In this document: piece by piece, positions 48,559 to 59,690 of the stretch
Numbering within the stretch: the first letter of the stretch is position 1
Layout of the letters: every line of letters starts with the position of its first letter
Assembly: GCA_905221615.1 (NCBI GenBank)
Contig: CAJNDT010003223.1
Coordinates: 620,001 to 684,000, forward strand
DNA length: 64,000 nucleotides
DNA from: Symbiodinium sp. CCMP2592
Lineage: Eukaryota > Sar > Dinophyceae > Suessiales > Symbiodiniaceae
Reading direction: 5' to 3'
Translations under genes and position numbers: made by a program
The notes under the pieces: generated by a model
Databases searched by the model: none
The model's input: only the letters and a program-made list of their open reading frames with translations
Told to the model about the DNA's origin: nothing

Positions 48559-51121
48559 AGGGTTTGGGATTTTAGGGTTTTAGGGTTTACTTGGAGGTTC
48601 ATGGGTAGTTATCAGTAGGGCTCCTTTAAGGGTCCCTTTAAAGGGATCTATAGGGATTCTGTAAGGGTATAGGGTTTAGGGCCTGCTTGGAGGTTCATGG
48701 GTAGTTTTAAGTAGGGTTATAAGTAGGATAGCTATAGTTATAGCTCCTCTTCGGGGACTTATAACACCACTTATAACTACCCATGAACCTCCAAGGAGGG
48801 GTTTGGAAGTTCAGGGGTTTAGGAGCCAGGAGTTTAGGAGTTTAGGGGTGTAGGGGTTTTGGGTCTAGGGTTGAGGGAGTAGCGATGTTAGGGTGGTAGG
48901 ATCTCAAATGCGGTTTAGGGATTAGGGACTGAAAGGGTTTCGACAGAGGCCTGGGATATATCTTTTCGTTATTTTTTTTTGGTTTGTTCTTGTTTGTTTA
49001 GTTTTCCTTTGATGTCAATGCATGCATTGTGTATGCAATAGTATAAGCCCCAGGCGGGAGCTTTTGTATATATCGCGTATCATTGAAAGTCGTAGCACTG
49101 TCATTGCTGGTGGCTGGCATCAACACTTGCTGTTGTTCTTGCGTCTTGCAGGCTATGCTACGGAGTTCTACTGACACTGCAGAAATGAAATCCAAGCAAG
49201 CTGTAGCGGCCGTTCACGATCTGGGAATAAGGGCTGACCTAGTATGGCAGCCTGAATATGAAAGATTAGTCCATAAGGGACCTGATTTAACAAATGCCAG
49301 CAGCAAAACCCAGTTGTAATTCTTGAGGCCCCCTTTGCAAGATCTAGGAGAAAGCTTCGGTTTCACACGACATTGCAGGCGCCACGCAACTGAAGCCAGG
49401 CTTTACCCTACACCTCAAGCCCTAAACCCTAAGCCTCAAGGCTTTGAGCCCTTAGCACTGAACCCGAAACCTAGAAGTGTGGGCATCCTAGCAATACCCT
49501 TGCCGTACCCTTTACAGGAAGCCTTTTGCGGTTTAGGGTTTAGGGTTTAGGGTTTAGGGTTACCCCTACCCCTTAACCCGCCACGCCCCAAGACCCGGAA
49601 GCCTGATCTCCCTTGTAGCACCGTACCCTCACAAGTATCTTCTAGGACCCAGAGTAGGCCCTTATTCCCTTTTTTAGGGTTCAGGTTCCCCTATATAAGC
49701 CCCTTTAAACCAAAAAGGGCACCCTTTTCATTCCTAGGTTACTCTTAGGTCTAGTCTTTGAAGGACCCCCAAAGCCTAAACCCAAATCGCAGCCTTATTA
49801 TCCTGGCACACACTTAGTAACCCTTATTATGGTAGCCCGGAACAGCCGCCTTTATCGAAGCCTTTTGCAATAATCCCTATAGAAACCCGTGCAGAAACCT
49901 CTATGGACTTTTAAGACGGAATAGCACGTATTATGACACCCTGATACCCTAAAGACACCCTAGACCCTCAGCCCCTAAACCTTAAACACTCAGACATAAG
50001 GCCTCAACCCTAAATCCTAAACCCTACACCCTAAGCCCTAAACCCTGAGCCCTAATCCCTCGGAAAAGAGGGTTAACAAAAGAAATCCCTTAACCCTAAG
50101 CTTTATTCCGAAAGTAGTGAGTTCCTTGGCCTTCCATCGTCTCTTTGAGTGCCGAGCCAGGGCTTTTCTCTCAGAGCTCTGCCCAGCGACCCTTCTGAGT
50201 CCGGCCCTCGGTTCCTGCAAGCTTTTGGGAGCTCATGAAGCGGGTTGTTCCAGGGGATTTTGGTGGGTTTTTTCCAGGGTTTATGGATATTCGGTGGATC
50301 TGAACATAGGGTTTGCAAAAGGGCTCTCGGTGGCGCTTTATTGAGTTCTAGAAGTGTCGGGGGCCTATTTTGGCCCGAGCTAGAAGCCTCGGCTCTCCCA
50401 GAGACTCCAATATCCCTTAATTTTGGGATACCTGGGTTCCTTTAAGGGATCTAGAACGGTTTAGGGTTTAGGGGCTGAATTAAGGAATACCTGGGTTCCT
50501 TTAAGGATCCGAATATGATTCAAGGCATATTCCTCAATTGAAGGATATTGGAGTGTCTGGGTTCTCGGTTCTCTGAGGCAGCTGGCCCCATGGACCAAAA
50601 CCCTAAACCCCTAAACCCTAAACCCCGAACCCCTGATCCCCTAAACCCCTAAACCCTAAACCCCTAAACAGCTAAACCCTATATAAACCCCTAAGCCCCG
50701 AAACCCCGAAACCCTAAACCCTGAACCCTAAAACGTACTTCTCTGAGGCAGCTGGCCCCATGGGCTGCCATGGTTGGCTTCGTCGCGGGCTTTGCCTCCC
50801 TGCATCTTCGCATGAACCCAGAGACTCCAATACCCCGTAATTAAGGAATACCTAGGGCTAGCGTTCCTTTAAGGGATCTATAGGGTTTAGGGTTTAGGGG
50901 AGTCTAACATCCCTTTAATTAAGGAACATACCGTAAATCATGTTGTGGTTCCTTCATTAAGGGGTATTGGAGTCGCGGGGAAGTGCCACAGCGTGAGTCT
51001 GAACAACTAACGAAAGTATCCCTTGGAAATCCCTACCTACAAGAATGAAGATATCCCCTGAAAGTCCCTACCAGTAGAATAGTGTACTATAGCATACTCC
51101 AAATGCAAAATTCCGACCAAG
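48559..51121. other. Host non-coding stretch right of the virus
   Basis: P1 (48684-48796 and a half copy at 48590), TTTAGGG tracts, P3 copies (about 50401-50560 and 50820-50975), and a CCCTAAA-rich insert flanked by 25-bp direct repeats (50569-50773). A + frame at 49083-49319 reads MKVVALSLLVAGINTCCCSC with a hydrophobic start like a signal peptide, but no homology is recognised and it is not called as a gene. Confidence 0.5.
50569..50773. repeat. CCCTAAA-rich insertion flanked by 25-bp direct repeats
   Basis: The flank begins TTCTCTGAGGCAGCTGGCCC and occurs at 50569-50593 and 50749-50773. The 155 bp between is almost pure degenerate CCCTAAA. This looks like an insertion of telomere-like sequence that duplicated its target. 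Confidence 0.75.
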
Positions 51122-51163
51122 GAAGAGCACCAGCAAGTGCAGAAGAGGTGTGCTGCCGCAGAG
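51122..51163 (+). CDS. Coiled-coil gene exon d (right of virus)
   Basis: After ACCAAG, reads EEHQQVQKRCAAAE, then GC donor (GAG|GCCGGG). Phase 0, the same as exon c at 26730, so the two could be joined across the viral insertion. Confidence 0.45.
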
Positions 51164-51237
51164 GCCGGGGCAGTCTCCCTCTCAACTGAGAAATCCGACC
51201 TGAACCCTAAGCCCTAAACCCTCATCCCTGCACGCAG

Positions 51238-51270
51238 GACCGGATCCAGGAGCTTGAGCAGTACATCAAG
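51238..51270 (+). CDS. Coiled-coil gene exon e (33 nt)
   Basis: After CACGCAG, reads DRIQELEQYIK, then GC donor (AAG|GCTCGT). The intron from exon d is only 74 nt. Phase 0. Confidence 0.5.
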
Positions 51271-52232
51271 GCTCGTCTGCACATGGCTCGTTCTCTAAAC
51301 TGGGGTCCCTTTCTTGGCCGCAAAAACTAGTACGGCACCCGGATAAAAAGGGAGCCCAAAAGGGACCTAATTTTGAAAAGGGACCCCACAAAAAAACCGC
51401 AATACATTCACTGGGCGTCGAAGTCACTGGGACTCTTGACATGCGAGCTGCGGAAGGCCAGCCGACAAGAGAGTGAGCCGGGAGCCCAGGATCTCAAGCC
51501 GAAAAAGCACGGAAAACCCTTGAATCCCTTGAAATCCTAAGCTCGAAGCTACTAAATCCTTTATCCTACGCCCTAGACTCCTAAATTTTTCATCCCAGGC
51601 CCTAACCTAAACCCTAAACCCTAAACCCTAAACCCTAAATCCTAAATCCTAAACCCTAAACCACAGCCACAATCTGCATCTGAAGTGTTGCGGTCGTCCT
51701 TAGGTCCATGGAATCCTCCTCCAAGGAAGAGGCCCGATTCCGAGCTTGGGGCAAGTTGACAGCGGCCACAGCGAGTGCATCGAGGTCAGAAAATACTAAA
51801 ATTATGCCTGACGGTTCTTGGTCCATCTTGGTGATAGCTCTAGTATAATATAGCCCCATTGTGGCTGTGATTATTGTGACTTGTTCATCGTACGGTAGTG
51901 ATAGCATACTAGCATCAGCAATGAAAGCAGCAGCAACAATGCTTGCAAGAAGTGTTGTCATAACGTACGTCCAAGCACAGCAGCTTCAGAGAAGCATACA
52001 ATGCTGGACTTGTGCATGCTGTGTCACCAAGCCCCCAAACACCAAACCCTAAACTTGGCCCGACACCCTAGACCTAAGAACCTTAAGAACACTAAACCCC
52101 AAACCCTGAACCCTAAACCCTAAACCCTAAACCTAAGAACCTTAACCCTAAACCCTAAAAAAACCCTAAACCCCTAAACCCTAAACCCTAAGTCCTGAAT
52201 CCTAAACCCTAAACCTAAGCCCTAAACCTAAG

Positions 52233-52283
52233 GTGCCGAAGCTTCGGCAGACAGTGCACATGCTTCAGCAAGAGCTGCAGCAG
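52233..52283 (+). CDS. Coiled-coil gene exon f
   Basis: After CCTAAG, reads VPKLRQTVHMLQQELQQ, then GC donor (CAG|GCCAGG). Phase 0. Classic heptad pattern. Confidence 0.5.
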
Positions 52284-52342
52284 GCCAGGGATAGAACAGC
52301 CCGGTCCCGCCCAGTCGAGCCGGTGAATTTGGGGGGTTTAAA

Positions 52343-52440
52343 GGGAACTCCAGAAAGTTGGAATATGGTTTCAGGGTAGGATACCCTATGATTTACCATA
52401 AAGGGTTTAGGATAATCATATTCCAACTTTCTGGCTTTTA
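52343..52440. repeat. Palindromic repeat with CCAGAAAGTTGGAATATG ends, copy 2 of 2
   Basis: Near-identical to 7000-7100; differs by a few bases in the loop. Confidence 0.8.
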
Positions 52441-52639
52441 CTATAAGGGTTTAGGGGCTTAGGAAAAAGTGTCAGCGCGGAGGGTGGCCTCAGAACCACC
52501 CAGTCGTTCAATTCACAGAGACCGGAGCCACCTGAATGCTGGAAGGAAGACAGAGTAGACTTGTTCCACAGCCCTGTCGTCATGAAAGGTCTTACGAGTA
52601 GCGTCAACGTTATTCCTGCTCTCGCTGCAAGAGGGGGTT

Positions 52640-52662
52640 AGTCCGTCCGTCCGTCCGTCCGT
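52640..52662. repeat. CCGT tetranucleotide run
   Basis: Five to six GTCC/CCGT units. Confidence 0.85.
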
Positions 52663-52825
52663 GAGTCAGCCACTTATGCGCTGTCAGTGTTATATGTCTG
52701 TAATATTCTGTATGCACACATATGTATACACACATATGTTATATGTTATATGTAGTCATGGGTGCATGCATCTGCAGTGTATGGCTGTATACACAGGGAG
52801 CAAGAGAAGCAAAACGAGAACGAGC

Positions 52826-52854
52826 AAGAGAGAGAGAGAGAGAGAGATAGAGAG

Positions 52855-52885
<31 letters not shown>

Positions 52886-52900
52886 TAGAGAGATAGAGAG

Positions 52901-52981
<81 letters not shown>
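52826..52981. repeat. GA microsatellite
   Basis: Long GA run with GATA and GCGA interruptions. It yields false poly-Ser/Leu and Arg/Glu frames. Confidence 0.95.
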
Positions 52982-54937
52982 GAGACCTTCACGGTTCCAG
53001 GAGCCCAAACATGTTTTTACCTTTGCACAGACACGCGGCCACGTGGAAGGCCTTTCCAAGGATTCCGCGAGTGGTTAGTGACAGTTAGTGTGAGACAAGG
53101 GAGTTGAGGCATGCCAAACTCTAAACCCTAAACCCGAAACGCTAAGCCCCAAGACCAAACATGGGAGAGTTTACTACGGTTGTTATTAGTATATCACTAT
53201 AGTATTGTTATCAATGTTGATACGATTATTAACATGAGTCTTGTTATCATGAAGCAGTTGGCAGGCAGCGGTGGAGCTGCAAGCACTGCGCGTGCACCAC
53301 CAACAGAAGGCTACTTGATGCTGCTGTGTCCGGGTTTCAGGAAGCCTGCCGTTCATGTAGGTCACTGAGCCCTGAACCCGGAATCCTACCCTACACCCCA
53401 AACCCTAGACCCAAAATCCTAAACCTTAAACCCTAAAAACCCCTAAACCCAAAAGCCCTAAACCCTAAACTCTGAACCCTATCCCCTAGCTCTGAACTTG
53501 GTAAACCCTGAACCCTGAAGCCTGAACCCTTCTTTAAACCCGAAACACCTATGTAGACCTGAAACCACAAGCCCTAAGATAGGGGCCTTACATATACTAC
53601 TTTGGGGTTCCTTATTAAAGTTGTAGAATAATATACCCAAAGCACTGTTCGAATTATCAAGGCCCCCATATAGATCCCCTCTTATATATCCCTTAAGAAC
53701 CCTTTTAAAAGGAACCCTATTCTATTTAATACGGCCCCTAAGTACTCGGCGAAGGCTCTGTAGGTCTCGCTTTGAGAAGCTCTGTCTGCAGGTCTCCTTC
53801 TGGGAGCAGGGTGCTCGGCGGCTCTTGGCCGGGATCTCAATGACCAAAGCCAAGGCGAACTTAGGGTTCGGGGTTTAGGGTTTGGAGTTTGGGGTCTGGA
53901 GTTCGGGTTTAGGGTTTTGGGGTTTCGGTTTTGGGGTTTAGGGCTTTGGGGCTGGGGTTTCAGGTTTGGGGGTTCGAAGTTGCGGATTTCGGGTCGTGTT
54001 TAAGGGAACTTAAACCAGCCCTTGACCCTTGACACCGAAATTGAAGCCTCATACCCCCTAAACTGGCCCAAGACTCTAAACTTCCTGGCGCGTTTTGCCC
54101 TCTCGTGACCTTCGGGCCATGTAGAACAGGAGTTCCAAAAAAAAAGAGATTCCCTAAACCGTAAGCCCTAAACCCTAAACCCTTAAGAATCACATGTCTC
54201 CGGATGAGACCCCCTCTGAGGGCTTTGCCGACCAGTTCTTCAGCCTGAATGGACGTGCACCCTTCGGCGGGGGGCCTGGAAGGGCGTCTCGTGTGGGGGT
54301 TGAGGGTTGGCGAATAATACAGTTTAGTGTTAATACAGTTATATAGGGTGAATACATTTAGTGTTAATACAGCAATAAAGTTTAGTGTTCTGGATTTGCG
54401 TGCTTTGCTGGCTGTTGTTCCGAGGCTCGGGCAATGAGGCAACCTCGGGACAGGCAGCGCGGTTGTGGCCTGCAGAGTGGGAATCTGCACATGCCTCTTC
54501 AGTGTCATGCCTTAGAAGCTGCCCCACCCTGTAATAGTGGTATAGTAGGAATATACTAGGGCCCTACTATAATCCAATATAATCCTTGTAGTCACAATTA
54601 CAGGGTGGGGGCAGCTTGTAAGTCATGCCTGCGGCAGACCCGATTTGAGAAGACCGCGACGAAAGTTTTGGTCACCATGCCTTCTACAGACCAGGCCGGT
54701 GGAGGGACACATAATGAGCAACCACATTATTTTATAGCATAATGCATTACGCTATGTTTTGGGATATTGGGAAATTGCACTATACCATATTGAATACTAC
54801 TGATATTGTATTGTATTCTGTTATAATACTTTGTATTACATGATGTTATATTATGTCATATCAGACTAACTATATGAACGTATACTATATTGCATTACAG
54901 CAACCCATATTTCATTATACTACACAGGTCTTTCAAG
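52982..54937. other. Host non-coding stretch
   Basis: CCCTAAA tracts, a GGGGCCTTA...-type palindrome (about 53580-53690), G-rich TTTGGGG repeats (53860-53990), AT-rich TATTA tracts (54720-54880). A minus-strand frame at 53960-54508 crosses several repeats and is not supported. Confidence 0.5.
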
Positions 54938-55063
54938 GTTCTGGAGAAGCTGAATGCAATTTTTTTCGACAAGCTGCATTCTTGTCAGATAATCAACCCT
55001 CAGGACGGCAACGATGTTGCAGCCCTCCAGCGCATGCTGAAGGATGAGTTGGGAATGTGGGAG
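54938..55063 (+). CDS. Coiled-coil gene exon g (candidate)
   Basis: After TTCAAG, reads VLEKLNAIFFDKLHSCQIIN and then DGNDVAALQRMLKDELGMWE. The 3' end is not fixed; a GA donor (GAG|GAAATC) is possible. Followed by CCCTAAA repeat. Confidence 0.45.
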
Positions 55064-55237
55064 GAAATCAAATCTTGTCCTACCGAACCTAAACCCTAAA
55101 CCCTACAACCCTAAGCCCTGAACCCTAAAACCCTAAACTCTAAACCCTAAGACAACAAAACCCTAAACCCCTAAAGCCACCAACACCCTGAACCCTACAT
55201 AAAGACCCCCGAAAACCCCTAAACCCTGTTCTCGCAG

Positions 55238-55285
55238 GACGTCCTGAAGAACCCCCCCAAAGAGGCTGCAAAGAAAGCGGCCAAG
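55238..55285 (+). CDS. Exon h (Lys/Ala-rich)
   Basis: Acceptor CTCGCAG, then DVLKNPPKEAAKKAAK, then GC donor (AAG|GCTGGC). Phase 0. Confidence 0.45.
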
Positions 55286-55609
55286 GCTGGCTTGCTTTGC
55301 TTCTTTGCAGGTTTCCCCACTTGGTGTCCAGAGACTCCAAGTTCCCTTCTGTAAGGAATACCTGGGGTTCCTTTATATAAGGGATCCATAAGGGATCTAT
55401 AGGGTGGGGGTTTCTTATATCCCTTAATTAAGGAACTTGCCATAAAGACCTAGTAAGATCTCTAATAGGATTTACGGTATATTCCTTAATGAAGGGATAT
55501 TAGAGTCTCCTAAACCCTAAACCCCAAAAAAAACCCTGAAAGGAACCCTTAAAGGAACCCTTATACATCCCTTTACAGGGATCCTAGGAGTCTCTGCGCA
55601 TTCCAACAG

Positions 55610-55663
55610 GAGAAGACAGGCAGCGAAGGCGAAGGCGAACCCGAGGAAGCGGGCAACGCGGAG
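55610..55663 (+). CDS. Exon i (acidic, Gly/Glu-rich)
   Basis: Acceptor CCAACAG, then EKTGSEGEGEPEEAGNAE, then a possible GT donor (GAG|GTGCAG). Phase 0. Confidence 0.42.
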
Positions 55664-57398
55664 GTGCAGATACTTCGCACGCCCGATACAGGGTTTAGGG
55701 TTTAGGGCTTAGGGTTTAGGGTTTAGGTTTAGGGTTTAGGGTATTTTGATTTTCGGCCAAACCCTTATTCTGTGATGCTTGCAGGGGATCTTCACCAGAG
55801 ATTTCTTGAAAACATCATCAGAGCCCGACCCTAAGCCCCAAGCCCGAAACCCCAAGCCCTAAACCTAAACCTTAAGCCCTGAGCCCTAAACCCCTAAATC
55901 CGAAACCCCAAGCCCGAAACCCTAAGCCCTAAACCCTGAAGCCTAAGCCCTGAACCCTAAACCCTTAAATCCGAAGCCCCAAGCCTTCCATCATCAGAGC
56001 CACGCCCCGAAGGACCCGGCCCCTCGCGACGAAGAAGTTCACAGCCTGCAACCCAGGTCGCAGACATGCAGAGAGGTCTGAATCCCAATTTGGAAGGTCG
56101 GGGGACTTAGTAAGTAGGTAGTAAGTAGACTTATAAGTACCCTAAAAGGGACCCGAATTCGTGTTATGGTACTTAAGTACGGCCCCCATACAGTAAGAGT
56201 CTACTATTAATAGTCCTACTATATCTATATTATGAATATTATTCAACTATTACTGAGTGGGGGTAGTACCTAGCAGAGAGGTCTGAATCCCAAGGCTCCA
56301 TGTAATGTAGGGGCCTTAGGAACTTAGGGGTGCTTAGAAATATTTTCTAATTTTTGGTTATTATAATCCCTAAGAGACACCTAAAATTATGATTTTTGCT
56401 AGGGTTCTAAGTTCAGTATAGATGCAGAGAGGTTTGAATCCCATGGCTCCACGTAATGTAGGGGCCTTAAGAACTAGATATAGGGTTTCTGTCAGGCTTC
56501 CTTTTAAACGGGGTCCTTTAAAGGGGCATCTATATAGGGGCCTTAATAATTACAATAGGGTTTTGCGGCCCACTATACTGGAAATATAATAAGGGTATAT
56601 ATCTACATGTATATATATATATATATACATATAGATATTTTTTATGTATATTGAAAAATTGTAGTATGCGGTTGAAGAAGCGCAAGTTCGCGAGATTCTG
56701 CCGAGGCTATGGCGGCGCCAGCTGCAAGGTTGGGATGTCCATGAGTCCGGGCTTAGGATTGAGGGGTTTAGGGGTCTAGGGTTCAGGGTTTGAGGGGTTG
56801 AGGGGTTTAGGGGTTTAGGGTTTTAGGGGTTTAGGGGTTTAGGATTCGGGGGTTTGGGAGTTTAGGGGTTCATTTGGTGGTAGGTTAAGGCGTATTTAGG
56901 GTTTTGGGAATCAGGGGGGTTCAAGGATTTAGGGTTACGGGTTCCTGGTCCTAAAGCCCCAAAAGATTGGGATCCCTTTGAAGAGCCCTAGTAAAGACGC
57001 CGATTTCTTGATCAGGTTCCTACCCTAAACCCTAAACCTTTCACCCTAAACCTAAACCCAAGCCTAAACCCTAAACCCTAAATTCTAAACCCGAAAAGCT
57101 TCGCCGCAACGCTGCCAGGTGATCCGGCCCCCGAACGGAAAGCAAGGCTGCCTGCTCCAAGGGGCCGCTACGGAATGCGGGGGTTTAGTCTATCATAGTA
57201 TATTATTGTTAATGATAGTTTTTTACGGTATAATCTTAGTAATCTACAGTTCATGACCGTCTGTCATAGTATATATTATAGTACATCATAACTGAGGTTT
57301 AGGAATGCGGTGAGCTGCCCGGTTCATGTTGAGTACCGCTGTTTTCGGCTTCAAGGAGCCCAGCCCAACGATCCGAGCTTCTTAAGGGCATTCCTCCC
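55664..57398. other. Host non-coding stretch with nested insertions
   Basis: CCCTAAA tracts (55690-55740, 55830-55980), three copies of GCAGAGAGGTCTGAATCCC (56068, 56273, 56424) separated by a P2-type fragment and element P5 (56335-56424), an AT run (56590-56650) and a TTTAGGGG tandem (56760-56870). The motif copies may be remnants of one exon split by insertions. Confidence 0.5.
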
Positions 57399-58321
57399 AT
57401 GGGTCGGTACCGATGGCGTTTGCCGGCCTCCGGCGCCCGTGAGGCCTCGCAGAACGCGCGGCAAAGCTCGGAAGTGAAGCTCCGCTTTCCGGAGGATATC
57501 GATGCCTGCTTTCGTGGAGGTGCACCCGCACCACCGAAGAGAGCGCCGCTCTTCCCAGATGACATCGACGCGCTCTTCCGACGCTCGGGCGATGCCACGC
57601 CTGCGCCCATCCAGGCAGTCGAGCCGGCAAAGCCGGCGGAGGCAAAACCTTCGGAGGCCGAGCCGGCGTCAGAGGCCCAGGCCACGCAAGAGCCAGCCAC
57701 CCCGACTCGCTCTCGACCAGTGTCCTGGTTGGACGGAGGGACGCCGAGTCCTCAGCAAAGCCGTGGCCGCAGAGTGAAGCCACGGAGGGACATCACCTCC
57801 GAAGGAAGCAGCGTTTCCGAAAATAGGGGACCCTAATATAGTACCCTAAATAGTAGGATCCTTATTATAAGGACCCCCGAATAAGGTACCCCTCGTTTTC
57901 GGAAACTCCCACATCAATCCCGGAGGAAGCAGCGGATCACTTGGCAGGGCGGGTTCCTCAGAAATGTGCGGCAAGGAAGGAATCCAGAAGGCCGGGCGGG
58001 TTTGGGGTTTAGGGTTTGGGGCCGCATTCGATCTTGAGAGAAGACTCCAAACGCAAGCCTGACCTTGTATGTCACGGAGGGACAAGGTTAGAGACCGAGA
58101 GAGAGGGCCTCCTTCCAGGACCCTAAACCCCAAACCCAAAACCCTAAACCCTACACCCTATACCCTAAACCCTAAACCCTAAACCCCAAACCCTAAACCC
58201 TAAACCCTACACCCTGTCTTCTTCCCTGAAGGTGCTTTGGAAGACGGCGGCCATCTCATCGTCGCTCTGCGAAGCTCTGGAGGCTCCCCTTCGTTATCTT
58301 GGCACCAAGCTGCGCCCATGA
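57399..58321 (+). CDS. Three-exon host gene with duplicated FPxDIDAxF motif
   Basis: Exons 57399-57804, 57926-57990 and 58232-58321 join in phase (1, then 0) to about 186 residues ending TGA. Exon 1 has two copies of a short motif (RFPEDIDACFRGG and LFPDDIDALFRRSG), then an Ala/Pro/Glu linker and basic Ser/Arg stretch; exon 3 reads VLWKTAAISSSLCEALEAPL. Intron 1 begins GA and is a palindromic element with an 11-bp target duplication; intron 2 begins GC. The first in-frame ATG is used, but the frame is open upstream to 57333, so a 5' exon may exist. Minus-strand frames here are shadows. Function unknown; the repeated motif could be a docking peptide. Confidence 0.6.
57803..57934. mobile_element. 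Introner: P4 palindromic element as an intron, 11-bp target duplication
   Basis: AGGAAGCAGCG at 57803-57813 is repeated at 57924-57934. Between them lies an inverted repeat with arms TTTCCGAAAATAGGGGA and its imperfect inverse. Using GA (57805) as donor and AG (57924-57925) as acceptor removes a 121-nt intron and restores one copy of the duplicated coding sequence in frame. Confidence 0.8.
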
Positions 58322-59355
58322 AACCCCCAAATCCCCAACCCTGACACCCTAACCTCCTAAACCGTAATCACCTAAACCCTAAACCCCTAAACTCCTAAAC
58401 CCCTAAACCCTAAACTCCTAAACCCTGAACCCTAAACCCCAGTGACAACGGCTGCAGGCTCAAGAAAGTCGTGACTCCAAGGGGATCGCCCAAGAGCCCT
58501 CGCAGTCCACAGGGTGCACCTCGGACCGTAGCTCTTGGAACAGCACCTGCATAATACATAGTAACATCGTACTTGTATAGGGTAGTATATTATAGTATTA
58601 AAGTATATGGTATAGTATAGTATAGTGTCGTATAGTATAGCATAATATAGTTTCGTATATGGCAGACTATATCGTACAGCGCAGAGTATGCGGTTCTTCA
58701 ATCGCATATCTCAGATTCCGGCCCTGCTGCCAAGGCAGAGCGCCGGAGAGACCGCAGTGGCTGTGGCAGTCATAGAAATGTTGTCCATGTGACAGATCTG
58801 ATCGCCGACTTGAGATGTCAGGGCCGCTGTGGCCACAAGTGCCAGCATTAGGAAGCTGCAGTTTCGGCAACCTTGGCCATGCCATGACCCTAAACCCTAA
58901 ACCCTAAACCCTTAACCCTAAACCCTTAACCCTAAGCAGGCCCCTTGCAGCCTTCTGGGGTCGGTTGAGGGCCGCACCGCGCAGGGGGAGGTCGTGCTGC
59001 TAGGCTTCAGAATTCGTTGTCAGTCGGCAGTGTTGCAGACCGGGGGACTCAATGGCAACAAAAAGACTGCTGCAGATGCGTCCGCACTCATGTGAGTCGC
59101 TGAGCTACCGTGCACAATTGGAGCTATTAGGGTCGACCTAGAACAGAATGTGTACATCGCTTGTCTTGGTCCTCTGTTGGTGATTGGCCGGGCTTGATTC
59201 CGGCGCTAGGCCTCGCTCATTTGCTCGAGTTGGCTGCCATCTTGGCATGTGCAGGCGATTCTGCTTCAGACGAGGCTTCGCCGCTTCCCCTTGCATGTTA
59301 CTGTTGCATACAAGCTAAGCCCCAAAAGCTGGTAATCACGTCATTCCCATATCAG
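58322..59355. other. Host intergenic stretch
   Basis: CCCTAAA repeats, an AT-rich TATAGTA tract (58560-58670), and GC-rich unique sequence at 58680-58880 and 58930-59340 with no recognised gene. Confidence 0.45.
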
Positions 59356-59445
59356 GTGCCGGAACTTGCAGAGACGGCGAAGATCGCCCACTTCGTCGCG
59401 CAGTTTGCCGTGGATCTGAAGCACCTGCTCACGGCTAGCAACCAG
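59356..59445 (+). CDS. Candidate exon, helical
   Basis: Acceptor ATATCAG, then VPELAETAKIAHFVAQFAVD and LKHLLTASNQ, then GC donor (CAG|GCGCTG). Helical and coding-like; no family recognised. A CTA microsatellite follows. Confidence 0.45.
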
Positions 59446-59574
59446 GCGCTGCACGGGTCCACGACAGAAGGAGCGATATTGCCCCGTATCCCTTGTGCTG
59501 CTGCTCCTCCTGCTCCTCGTACTCTTGCTGCTGCTGCTGCTGCCGTTGCTCCTCTCCTACTAAACAACAACATC

Positions 59575-59587
59575 AATTACTACTACT

Positions 59588-59624
<37 letters not shown>

Positions 59625-59690
59625 CCACTACTCCTACTCCTACTCCTACTCCTACTACTACGACGACTACTACTATCATCAGCATCACCA
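59575..59690. repeat. TAC/CTA trinucleotide microsatellite
   Basis: TAC units with GAC and TCC variants. Frames across it give poly-Tyr, poly-Leu or poly-Ser. Confidence 0.9.

Noticed and set aside
52739..53059. Ser/Leu repeat proteins on the minus strand
   Set aside because: Translation of the GA microsatellite.
57299..57783. Minus-strand frames of 133 residues
   Set aside because: Shadow frames; the + strand frame splices in phase into two further exons and has a duplicated motif.
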